The position numbers and the translations under genes are program-made. A DNA stretch of 12,139 nucleotides from Caldifarciminota bacterium (GTDB lineage: Bacteria > Hydrothermota > UBA3072 > WFRC01), in NCBI GenBank assembly GCA_015486685.1, contig WFRC01000385.1, positions 1-12,139 of the forward strand. The letters are read 5' to 3'. The notes beneath the pieces are model-generated. The model was not told the origin of the DNA. It was given only the letters and a program-made list of their open reading frames with translations, and ran no database searches. Numbering within the stretch: position 1 is the stretch's first letter; each line of letters begins with the position of its first letter. Shown in pieces: positions 1 to 5,408 of this stretch.

Positions 1-804
1 ATGAAAATTCCTGTAAAAAAAATGGGTGAAATACCAGAGGTAGATGTAGCATTCTTCTCAGCTGGGGAGGAAATATCCCTAAAATTTGCCCCTGAATTTG
101 TCAAAAATGGAGCCCTTGTAATAGATAACTCTACGGCATTCCGAATGGATAAATCTGTGCCATTAGTAATTCCTGAAATAAACCCTGAGGATGCATCTAA
201 AAATAGTGGTATCATTGCAAATCCGAACTGTTCCACTATAATCGCCCTTATGTCTGTTTATCCAATATGGAAAAAATATGGAGTAAAAAGAATGCTCGCC
301 TCAACATATCAATCTGTTTCAGGAGCAGGTAGGGATGCATTAAAAGATTTGAATAAACAAAAACCTGATTATTTCCCTGTACAAATAAAAGAAAATCTTA
401 TACCTCTTATAGGTAAAATGACGGATTCAGGATATACAGAAGAAGAGGTTAAAATGGAGAAAGAAACAAGAAAAATTTTATCTGACAACAAGATTATGGT
501 AAGTGCTACCTGTGTAAGGGTACCCGTCAGAATTTCTCACTCCATTTCTGTAACATTGGAATTAAAATCTCCCTTTGATATTCAGAAAATAATTGAATTA
601 CTGAAATCCTCCAAAGGTGTCAAAGTATCTGAACCATTCATTACCCCAAGAGAGGTAGCAGGTAAAGATACTGTGTATGTATCAAGGATACGAAGGTGCT
701 CGACATTTAAAAATGGACTCTCAATGTGGGTTGTAGGTGATAATCTAAGAAAAGGTGCAGCCACCAATGCTGTCCAGATATTAGAAACAATAATAGGGAA
801 ATGA
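1..804 (+). CDS. asd: Aspartate-semialdehyde dehydrogenase, 5'-truncated by the window edge
   Basis: This enzyme reduces aspartyl-4-phosphate with NADPH to aspartate-4-semialdehyde, the branch point to lysine, threonine and methionine, in the cytoplasm. The visible 267 residues hold the catalytic cysteine motif NPNCST (Cys77) and the glycine-rich stretch TYQSVSGAG (102-110). They also hold the RVPVRISHS motif (173-181) with catalytic His180, and the typical ending VGDNLRKGAATNAVQ. Full-length family members have about 330-345 residues and begin with a GATGAVG-type Rossmann motif. That motif is absent here, so roughly the first 65 codons lie upstream of base 1. The ATG at base 1 is therefore probably an internal methionine, not the true start. 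The stop is TGA at 802-804. A 516-base repeat-rich spacer separates it from the methionine-synthase genes, so co-transcription is uncertain although the pathway link is clear. Family assignment is confident; nothing can be said about the true start or promoter. Confidence 0.95.
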   Translation: MKIPVKKMGEIPEVDVAFFSAGEEISLKFAPEFVKNGALVIDNSTAFRMDKSVPLVIPEINPEDASKNSGIIANPNCSTIIALMSVYPIWKKYGVKRMLASTYQSVSGAGRDALKDLNKQKPDYFPVQIKENLIPLIGKMTDSGYTEEEVKMEKETRKILSDNKIMVSATCVRVPVRISHSISVTLELKSPFDIQKIIELLKSSKGVKVSEPFITPREVAGKDTVYVSRIRRCSTFKNGLSMWVVGDNLRKGAATNAVQILETIIGK

Positions 805-903
805 GTAAAAAGATAGGTTGAGGCTAAGAAAAAATTAGAAATTAGTGAATGAGAAAAAATAGCTGCCAGCAATTCAAGGAAGAAAATAGGGGCTGCCAGT
901 ATC

Positions 904-975
904 GTCATTGCGAGGGACGAAGTCCCGTGGAAACCGAAGGTGTGAGTGAGCGAAGCGAATGAACAATCTCACAGG
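904..975 (+). repeat. GTCATTGC-type dispersed repeat, unit A (expanded)
   Basis: The unit begins GTCATTGCGAGG and ends CAATCTCACAGG, the layout of a short palindromic intergenic repeat common in many genomes. Near its left end GGGAC-GAA-GTCCC (914-926) forms a small perfect hairpin. Compared with the simple unit at 1091-1131, the GGCAATC core is split by about 30 bases beginning CCGAAGG and built from GAGCGAA words. Unit B carries the same insert. Confidence 0.75.
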
Positions 976-1001
976 TGGGGGGAATTACATCTGCCAGCAT
1001 T

Positions 1002-1077
1002 GTCATTGCAAGCCTGCCAGAGGCAGGCGTGGAAGCCGAAGGCGTGAGCGAATGTAATGAGCGAACAATCTCACAGG
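1002..1077 (+). repeat. GTCATTGC-type dispersed repeat, unit B (expanded)
   Basis: The unit begins GTCATTGCAAGC and ends GAACAATCTCACAGG, like unit A. It contains the perfect hairpin GCCTGCC-AGA-GGCAGGC at 1012-1028 where unit A has GGGAC-GAA-GTCCC, so the hairpin position is conserved while its sequence differs. It carries the same internal GAGCGAA-type expansion as unit A (CCGAAGGCGTGAGCGAATG). Confidence 0.75.
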
Positions 1078-1090
1078 TTCCTCTCCCATT

Positions 1091-1131
1091 GTCATTGCAA
1101 GGCAGTGAAACGACCGTGGCAATCTCACAGG
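1091..1131 (+). repeat. GTCATTGC-type dispersed repeat, unit C (simple form)
   Basis: This 41-base unit has the outline GTCATTGCAAGG, a variable middle, then CGTGGCAATCTCACAGG. The ATTGC near the left end and GCAAT near the right end are inverted, so a transcript could fold. It lacks the internal expansion present in units A and B and looks like the basic form. Confidence 0.75.
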
Positions 1132-1156
1132 ATGGGTGGTGGTACGAAACAAACAC

Positions 1157-1221
1157 ACAGCGAAGCAAATATACAACACAGTGTAATAACAGCGAAGTGT
1201 AATAACGCCGTAGGTAAATAA
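1157..1221 (+). repeat. AGCGAAG / GCCGTAGG word repeat, plus-strand copy
   Basis: This stretch is made of the words CAGCGAAG, CAAATATACAAC, GTGTAATAAC and GCCGTAGG, ending TAAATAAC. The reverse complement of 11183-11238 has the same words in the same order, starting AACAGCGAAGCAAATATACA. The copy here carries an extra internal segment that repeats GTGTAATAAC and AGCGAAG. It does not look coding. Confidence 0.7.
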
Positions 1222-1228
1222 CGAGACA

Positions 1229-1291
1229 AATTTATCCCGTGAAATGTGAGACTATTTCACTGGGACGAGATGAACGAAATTTTTTTCTTGC
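1229..1291 (+). repeat. 63-bp hairpin repeat, copy 1
   Basis: This segment matches 7351-7413 with three mismatches in 63 bases (positions 1250, 1267 and 1272). It contains an inverted repeat, CCCGTGAAAT (1236-1245) against ATTTCACTGGG (1254-1264), with one bulged T and an 8-base loop. The perfect dyad within it is GTGAAAT-N8-ATTTCAC. The right end runs through CGAAATTTTTTTCTTGC, whose TTGC is the start of the -35 candidate for the next gene. A diverged relative lies at 11541-11573. Confidence 0.8.
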
Positions 1292-1315
1292 TTTTTTTAC
1301 CTTAATACTTATATT
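1288..1315 (+). promoter_or_regulatory. Sigma-70-type promoter candidate for the MetH reactivation gene
   Basis: The -35 candidate is TTGCTT (1288-1293) and the -10 candidate is TATATT (1310-1315), with a 16-base spacer. The same boxes and spacing occur after the other copy of the 63-bp repeat (7410-7437). A start of transcription about six or seven bases after the -10 would fall on the ATG at 1321. This would give a leaderless mRNA, in keeping with the absence of any Shine-Dalgarno sequence before that ATG. This is inferred from sequence only. Confidence 0.5.
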
Positions 1316-1320
1316 TTATT

Positions 1321-1944
1321 ATGAAACCCGATATACTCTATATTAAAAAAGATTTTCCAATAAACATAAAGTTTTCAACTGTAATGGCAATTATGGGTTA
1401 TCATAAAAGCAAAACTGTGATGGATAAAGCCTTCAGAGACAAAGTGCTGGACATAATCGATATGGGTATTTCCCTATGTAAACCCAAGGGAGTTTATATA
1501 ATGCGTAAAATCAAAGATAAGGATGAGGAAATCACATTTTATAATACCCCTCTCGTTATTAAAAGCAAGAATATAAGGAAACTTCTCTCAGATGCCATAT
1601 ACACAGTATTTATAGGCGTTACAATTGGGGATAAACTTGAAAAGGCTGTGAATAAATTTTCAAATAATAATCAACAGGAAATTTCTATCATACTTGATAC
1701 AGTGGGGTCTGAGGCAGTTGAATCAATAGCAGTTGCATTAAACAATGATATTCAGATATGGGCAAGGCAAAACAAATTTTCTCTCACAATAAGATACTCA
1801 CCAGGATATGGAGATTTACCCGTTTCATTTCAAAAGGCACTGGCACAGGAACTAAAACTTAATAAAATAGGTATCAAGGTAACAGGTAAATTTTTACTCC
1901 TACCACAAAAATCCATAACTGCCCTGATAGGAATTGAAGGATGA
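1321..1944 (+). CDS. Stand-alone MetH reactivation-domain protein (AdoMet-binding, split methionine synthase)
   Basis: This 207-residue protein matches the C-terminal activation module of cobalamin-dependent methionine synthase. That module binds S-adenosylmethionine and serves to remethylate MetH when its cobalamin is oxidised to cob(II)alamin. Key parts are LDTVGSEAVES (125-135) and RYSPGYGDLP (158-167), the counterpart of the RxxPGY AdoMet-binding motif of E. coli MetH. The C-terminal LLPQKSITALIGI (193-205) is where MetH has its final conserved strand. The MetH encoded downstream lacks exactly this module, so the two should work as a complex; Thermotoga maritima is a known case of the same split. 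There is no Shine-Dalgarno before the ATG at 1321, and the promoter candidate places the transcript start at or next to it. The next in-frame ATG (1384) also lacks one. A transposase element now separates this gene from metH. Family is confident; the leaderless start is inference. Confidence 0.88.
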   Translation: MKPDILYIKKDFPINIKFSTVMAIMGYHKSKTVMDKAFRDKVLDIIDMGISLCKPKGVYIMRKIKDKDEEITFYNTPLVIKSKNIRKLLSDAIYTVFIGVTIGDKLEKAVNKFSNNNQQEISIILDTVGSEAVESIAVALNNDIQIWARQNKFSLTIRYSPGYGDLPVSFQKALAQELKLNKIGIKVTGKFLLLPQKSITALIGIEG

Positions 1945-1947
1945 ACA

Positions 1948-1967
1948 TCTTGATGGGTCTTGATGGG
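1948..1967 (+). repeat. Tandem 10-bp duplication at the left end of the transposase element
   Basis: TCTTGATGGG occurs twice head to tail (1948-1957 and 1958-1967), a perfect duplication. The second copy runs into the left inverted repeat of the transposase element, which starts at 1964. It may be a trace of the insertion or a transposase-recognised end structure. Confidence 0.7.
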
Positions 1968-1991
1968 GACGGTGCTTGCATTTTTGCATTT
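1964..1991 (+). repeat. Left 28-bp inverted repeat of the transposase element
   Basis: It begins 20 bases after the stop codon of the MetH reactivation gene and is identical, inverted, to 2910-2937. Being outside any gene it is free to vary, yet it remains a perfect match to the right arm, which suggests a recent insertion or continued selection as a transposase substrate. Confidence 0.85.
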
Positions 1992-2023
1992 TTACTGTTA
2001 CCAATTAAACTAAGGAGGAAAAT

Positions 2024-2968
2024 ATGCGAAGAGCAAGGTTAACATTTGAAGGAGCGTATCATCATGTAATGAACAGGGGTATCAATGGAGAAGAAATATT
2101 TAGAAAAGGCAAATGGAAAGAAAACTTTTTGGAGATTATCCAAGATAGAAGCAAAAAGTTAGGTATAAAGATATTTACATATTGTATTATGGATAATCAC
2201 TACCATATAATTCTTCAAAATAGTTCGGGACGATTATCTCAATTTATGAAAGATTTAGATGGACAATATGGGTTGCTTTACAGAAAAATTGTTGGTGGGA
2301 AAGGTTATGTATTTCAAAGCAGGTATAAATCTACATTAATACAGGAAGGAGAATATCTAATAATAGCAGTATTATATGTATTGTTAAATCCTGTTAGGGC
2401 AAAAATAACGAATAACCCGTATAATTATATGTGGAGTAGCATTCATGAATATTTTAATGGGATAAGTTCAAATATAGTAGATAATAAATTTATAGAAGGC
2501 TTATTTGACACTAAAGCCAATTTTCTTAATCTCTTAAAGGAGTGGTCATCTAATAAAGAATTACCTATAACAAAGACGAGAGAAGGGTATGTTTTGGGGG
2601 ATGAGGAATTTAAGAATAAATCATTGGAAAAAAGCGACAGGAGAAAAAGCGGAGAGGTATCTCCCAATAGAAGATTGGAAGATGTAAGAAAAGATATAAC
2701 AGATATATTAAAGGAATTTGAGAGTGATAAGGGTATAAAAATAAACGATATTGATACCAAAACCAAAATAGGCAGGGGACTAAGGAATGAACTAATTGTG
2801 AGATTAAGAGATGAAGGTGTTGTCCGATATACAGAAATAAATTTATTGCATCCGTTTAAAGACCTAAAATATTCATATTTGGGACGTTTGTACAGGGTAG
2901 CAAAAGAAGAAATGCAAAAATGCAAGCACCGTCCCCAGAGGGGAGATGAGGAAGGAGAAGAAGGATGA
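2024..2968 (+). CDS. REP-associated tyrosine transposase (Y1_Tnp / IS200-like, RAYT)
   Basis: A 314-residue single-strand transposase of the Y1/HUH superfamily, expected to nick and rejoin the ends of the surrounding inverted-repeat element or related REP sequences. The N-terminal motif AYHHVMNRG (11-19), the histidine pair MDNHYHIIL (56-64, His59 and His61), and LYVLLNPVRA (117-126) with Tyr118 as the likely catalytic tyrosine all match this group. From about residue 150 it has a lysine- and glutamate-rich linker and then a C-terminal helical region (220-300) that I cannot assign; a DNA-binding role is possible. A strong AAGGAGG at 2012-2018 fixes the start at 2024. The last residues are encoded by the right inverted repeat (QKCKHRPQ) and then by flanking sequence (RGDEEGEEG). 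The TGA overlaps the metH ATG as ATGA, so the two are probably translationally coupled. All catalytic motifs are intact. Confidence 0.88.
   Translation: MRRARLTFEGAYHHVMNRGINGEEIFRKGKWKENFLEIIQDRSKKLGIKIFTYCIMDNHYHIILQNSSGRLSQFMKDLDGQYGLLYRKIVGGKGYVFQSRYKSTLIQEGEYLIIAVLYVLLNPVRAKITNNPYNYMWSSIHEYFNGISSNIVDNKFIEGLFDTKANFLNLLKEWSSNKELPITKTREGYVLGDEEFKNKSLEKSDRRKSGEVSPNRRLEDVRKDITDILKEFESDKGIKINDIDTKTKIGRGLRNELIVRLRDEGVVRYTEINLLHPFKDLKYSYLGRLYRVAKEEMQKCKHRPQRGDEEGEEG
2910..2937 (+). repeat. Right 28-bp inverted repeat, inside the transposase coding frame
   Basis: It is the exact reverse complement of 1964-1991. It is translated as part of the transposase C-terminus. The 31 bases that follow add the acidic end of the protein and hold the AAGGAG (2952-2957) that serves metH. 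Confidence 0.85.
2952..2957 (+). promoter_or_regulatory. Ribosome binding site for metH inside the transposase gene
   Basis: AAGGAG lies seven bases before the metH ATG at 2965 and is at the same time translated as part of the transposase tail. It supports ATG 2965 over the nearby in-frame GTG codons at 2971, 2974 and 2980. Confidence 0.65.
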
Positions 2969-5370
2969 GTGTGGTGAATGTGTTAAAGAAGCAGATTCTC
3001 ATCCTTGATGGGGCAATGGGCACTGAAATTATTCGGCACAATATAAATACCAGTTTTTCGGAAATACTAAATTTAGAAAACAGTAAACTCATCTATAAAA
3101 TTCACAGTTCTTATATAAATGCAGGTGCAGATATTATTGAAACAAATACATTTGGAGCAAATAGGATAAAACTCGCATCTTCTGGTAAATCTTACCCCAT
3201 TAAAGATATAAATATAGCAGGGGCACAAATAGCGAGAAAAGCAGCAGGTTCGTCCCATTTTGTTGCAGGCTCAATAGGACCTTTAGGCAAATTGATAAAA
3301 CCGCTGGGAGAACTTACTGTTGAAGATGCCTACGAAGCGTTTAAGGAACAGGCAGTTTCACTTGAAGAGGGTGGGGTAGATTTTCTTTTGATTGAAACCC
3401 AGATTGATATTTTAGAAGCAAAGACAGCGCTCCGAGCAGCAAAGGAAAACACCAAACTCCCTGTTGTTGTATCAATGAGTTTTACAGAAGATGGGCGAAC
3501 TGTATCTGGTACAGACCCTGAAACTGCTGCTGTTATACTAAATGCGGCAGGTGCAGATATTATTGGAACAAATTGTGGGAAATCACCCGATGAATTTATT
3601 AAATTTGTTGAAATAATAAGAAAAACCACAGAAAAGCCTATAATCGTATACCCGAATGCGGGAATTCCAGAAAAATACAATGGTAAGGTTATATATCCTG
3701 CAGTTCCGAAAGAGATGGCAAAATATGCAGAGAATTTTTATAAATTGGGAGCAAACATCATCGGTGGATGTTGCGGTAATACACCTTCCCACATCACTCT
3801 CATTGCAAAAAGATTAAAACACAAGAAACCTCTTTCTCTCTATACTCCAAAAAATTACTTTGAAATAGCAAGCAGGGTGAAAACAATAAGGGGAGGGAGT
3901 GGGCTACCTTTTCTTGCTGTAGGAGAAAACATTAATCCTTTTGGTAAAAAGGGATTGTCAAAAGAAATTAAAGAAGGAAGAATTGAGTATATAAAAAAGT
4001 TAGCTATAATGCAAGAAAGCAATGGTGCAGATGCGTTAGATATTAATCTTGGGAAAAAAGGAGAAAAAGACCCCTTATTTTATAAAGATGTTGTAGAAGG
4101 TGTTCAAAGTGTTGTAAATCTCCCATTATTTTTTGATGTATCAAATCCTGTTTCCCTGAAATCCACACTTTCAATCCATCCCGGGAAAGCAGTAATCAAT
4201 TCTGTAAATGGCAATCCGGAATCAATGGAAACACTCCTTCCACTTGCAAAAAGGTATGGTGCTGGAATTGTAATCCTCGCCCTTGACGAAAGAGGCATAC
4301 CTGATAAGGCAAAGGCAAGATTCAAAATTATAGAAAAGGTTTATAAACAAGCAATTAAATACGGATTATCAGAAAGGGACATAATAGTTGATGGTGTTGT
4401 TTTGACTATTTCGGCAAAGCAGGATGCAGCTCTGGAAACTCTAAAAACATTAAAAATGGTAAAAGAATTATTAGGGCTTTCAACCATTCTTGGTATATCA
4501 AATATCTCCTTTGGTTTACCTGCAAGACCGTTGTTAAATAAAGCATTTCTTAATATGGCACTATCCTATGGACTTGATGCAGGTATTTTGAACCCTTTAA
4601 ATAAGGATGTCCCAGATGATAGTTTTGCAATGGATGCAATTACAGGAAAGGATAAAAATCTGAAAAGATATATAGAAAGGTTCAGGAAAGTCAATATTAC
4701 ATATAAAGAAGAGATGGAGGAAAAACCTGCATCAGATAAAGAAAGATTATACAGGGCAGTGAAAGAAGGTATGGAAGATGAGGCATATTCTTTGACAACA
4801 AAGTTAATTAATCAGAGAAATGCTCCAATGGATATTCTTAACAATATCCTTATCCCTGCACTCAAAGAGGTAGGAGACTTATATGAAAAAAAGGTTTTTT
4901 TCCTTCCTCAACTCCTCACTTCCAGCAGGGCTGTCCAGAGGGCAACTGATTTGATAAGGAAAAACTTGAAAACAAAAAAAACAGGGATAAAAAGAGGAAA
5001 AATTCTCTTTGCTACTGTAAAAGGTGATTATCATGATATTGGCAAAAACATTGTTTTATCTGTATTGAAAAGTTATGGATATGAAGTAATTGATTTGGGT
5101 AAGGATAAGGGTTATGAAGAAATCATTGAAAAGGCAAAAAAGGAAAAAATTGATATAATAGGGCTATCTGCACTTATGACCACTACGATGGAGGAGATGG
5201 AATACATTGTTAAAAGGCTCAAAAGAGAACATCCACATTTCAAGGTTTTAGTTGGAGGGGCAGCAGTAAGCAGAAAATTTGCAGAAGAAATCGGTGCTGA
5301 TGCCTATGCCCGCGATGCAATGGGAACAGTAAAAGTAATTGAAAAGATGAGTAAAGGAGTGAATGGGTGA
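2965..5370 (+). CDS. metH: Cobalamin-dependent methionine synthase lacking the reactivation domain
   Basis: This enzyme transfers the methyl group of 5-methyltetrahydrofolate to homocysteine through enzyme-bound methylcobalamin, in the cytoplasm. The 801 residues hold three modules in the usual order. The homocysteine/zinc barrel (about 1-290) has DGAMGT (15-20) and zinc ligands Cys204 (TNCG) and Cys269-Cys270 (GGCCG). The folate barrel (about 315-575) has VGENINPFG (319-327), DALDINLG (356-363) and NSVNG (412-416). The cobalamin cap (about 590-670) precedes the Rossmann domain (675-800), with GDYHDIGKN (687-695; Asp688, His690 and Gly693 form DxHxxG) and VGGAAV (763-768). E. coli MetH has 1227 residues because it adds the AdoMet-binding activation domain; here that is the separate protein at 1321-1944. 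The start overlaps the transposase stop (ATGA) and has AAGGAG at 2952-2957. All ligands are present, so it should be active. A corrinoid methyltransferase with another methyl donor is the alternative, less likely next to a reductase for methyl-THF. Confidence 0.92.
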   Translation: MSVVNVLKKQILILDGAMGTEIIRHNINTSFSEILNLENSKLIYKIHSSYINAGADIIETNTFGANRIKLASSGKSYPIKDINIAGAQIARKAAGSSHFVAGSIGPLGKLIKPLGELTVEDAYEAFKEQAVSLEEGGVDFLLIETQIDILEAKTALRAAKENTKLPVVVSMSFTEDGRTVSGTDPETAAVILNAAGADIIGTNCGKSPDEFIKFVEIIRKTTEKPIIVYPNAGIPEKYNGKVIYPAVPKEMAKYAENFYKLGANIIGGCCGNTPSHITLIAKRLKHKKPLSLYTPKNYFEIASRVKTIRGGSGLPFLAVGENINPFGKKGLSKEIKEGRIEYIKKLAIMQESNGADALDINLGKKGEKDPLFYKDVVEGVQSVVNLPLFFDVSNPVSLKSTLSIHPGKAVINSVNGNPESMETLLPLAKRYGAGIVILALDERGIPDKAKARFKIIEKVYKQAIKYGLSERDIIVDGVVLTISAKQDAALETLKTLKMVKELLGLSTILGISNISFGLPARPLLNKAFLNMALSYGLDAGILNPLNKDVPDDSFAMDAITGKDKNLKRYIERFRKVNITYKEEMEEKPASDKERLYRAVKEGMEDEAYSLTTKLINQRNAPMDILNNILIPALKEVGDLYEKKVFFLPQLLTSSRAVQRATDLIRKNLKTKKTGIKRGKILFATVKGDYHDIGKNIVLSVLKSYGYEVIDLGKDKGYEEIIEKAKKEKIDIIGLSALMTTTMEEMEYIVKRLKREHPHFKVLVGGAAVSRKFAEEIGADAYARDAMGTVKVIEKMSKGVNG

Positions 5371-5395
5371 ATGAGTCTTACTTCTAACTTAATTC

Positions 5396-5403
5396 AAAGG
5401 AGG
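5396..5403 (+). promoter_or_regulatory. Strong ribosome binding site of the methyltransferase/MTHFR fusion
   Basis: AAAGGAGG stands five bases before the ATG at 5409, in the 38-base gap after metH. It gives this gene independent initiation although it is surely co-transcribed with metH. Confidence 0.7.
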
Positions 5404-5408
5404 AATAA

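Larger units (their letters stand above)
805..1320. other. Repeat-rich intergenic spacer, no gene
   Basis: This 516-base stretch contains no credible gene. Short open frames across 905-1202 on both strands only follow repeat words and resemble no known protein. The contents, in order, are a purine-rich segment with GCTGCCAG words at 862-869 and 892-899, three GTCATTGC-type repeat units (904-975, 1002-1077, 1091-1131), an AGCGAAG-word repeat (1157-1221), and a 63-bp hairpin repeat (1229-1291) that runs into a promoter candidate for the next gene. I see no tRNA, SAM riboswitch or cobalamin riboswitch here, which is worth recording because the genes downstream are methionine and B12 genes. Confidence 0.8.
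1964..2937 (+). mobile_element. REP-type element carrying a tyrosine (HUH) transposase, 28-bp inverted ends
   Basis: A perfect 28-bp inverted repeat bounds the unit: 1964-1991, beginning TGGGGACGGTGCTTGC, is the reverse complement of 2910-2937, ending GCAAGCACCGTCCCCA. Within each arm TGCA-TTTT-TGCA (on the right, its complement) can form a small hairpin. Sequences starting GGGGACGGT beside transposases of this type are a recurring pattern in bacteria, from memory. The element lies between the two parts of a split methionine synthase. The right arm lies inside the transposase reading frame, which continues 31 bases beyond it. Nine-base direct copies of GAAGGATGA lie outside the element at 1936-1944 and 2960-2968; whether they are a target duplication is open. 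No second copy of the arms is seen in the window. Confidence 0.8.

Noticed and set aside
1..3. ATG at base 1 as the true asd start
   Set aside because: The N-terminal nucleotide-binding motif of the family is missing, so the real start must lie upstream of the window.
904..1131. CRISPR array
   Set aside because: Only three units of unequal length and spacing, with internal palindromes and no uniform spacers; no cas genes nearby.
905..1202. Open frames of 75 and 87 codons on both strands of the first spacer
   Set aside because: They follow repeat units almost exactly, their protein sequences only echo repeat words, and neither has a ribosome site.
1236..1290. Hairpin plus T-run as a Rho-independent terminator after asd (same at 7358-7409)
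   Set aside because: The T-run begins about 16 bases after the stem, not directly after it, so it does not fit an intrinsic terminator; a promoter follows at once.
805..1320. SAM or cobalamin riboswitch before the methionine genes
   Set aside because: None of the conserved core sequences is visible, and the predicted transcript begins at the ATG, leaving no leader.
2443..2925. A 160-codon minus-strand frame across the transposase gene
   Set aside because: It is the reverse shadow of an AT-rich gene with clear HUH transposase motifs; its translation is low-complexity Ser/Leu/Phe-rich and has no recognisable domain.
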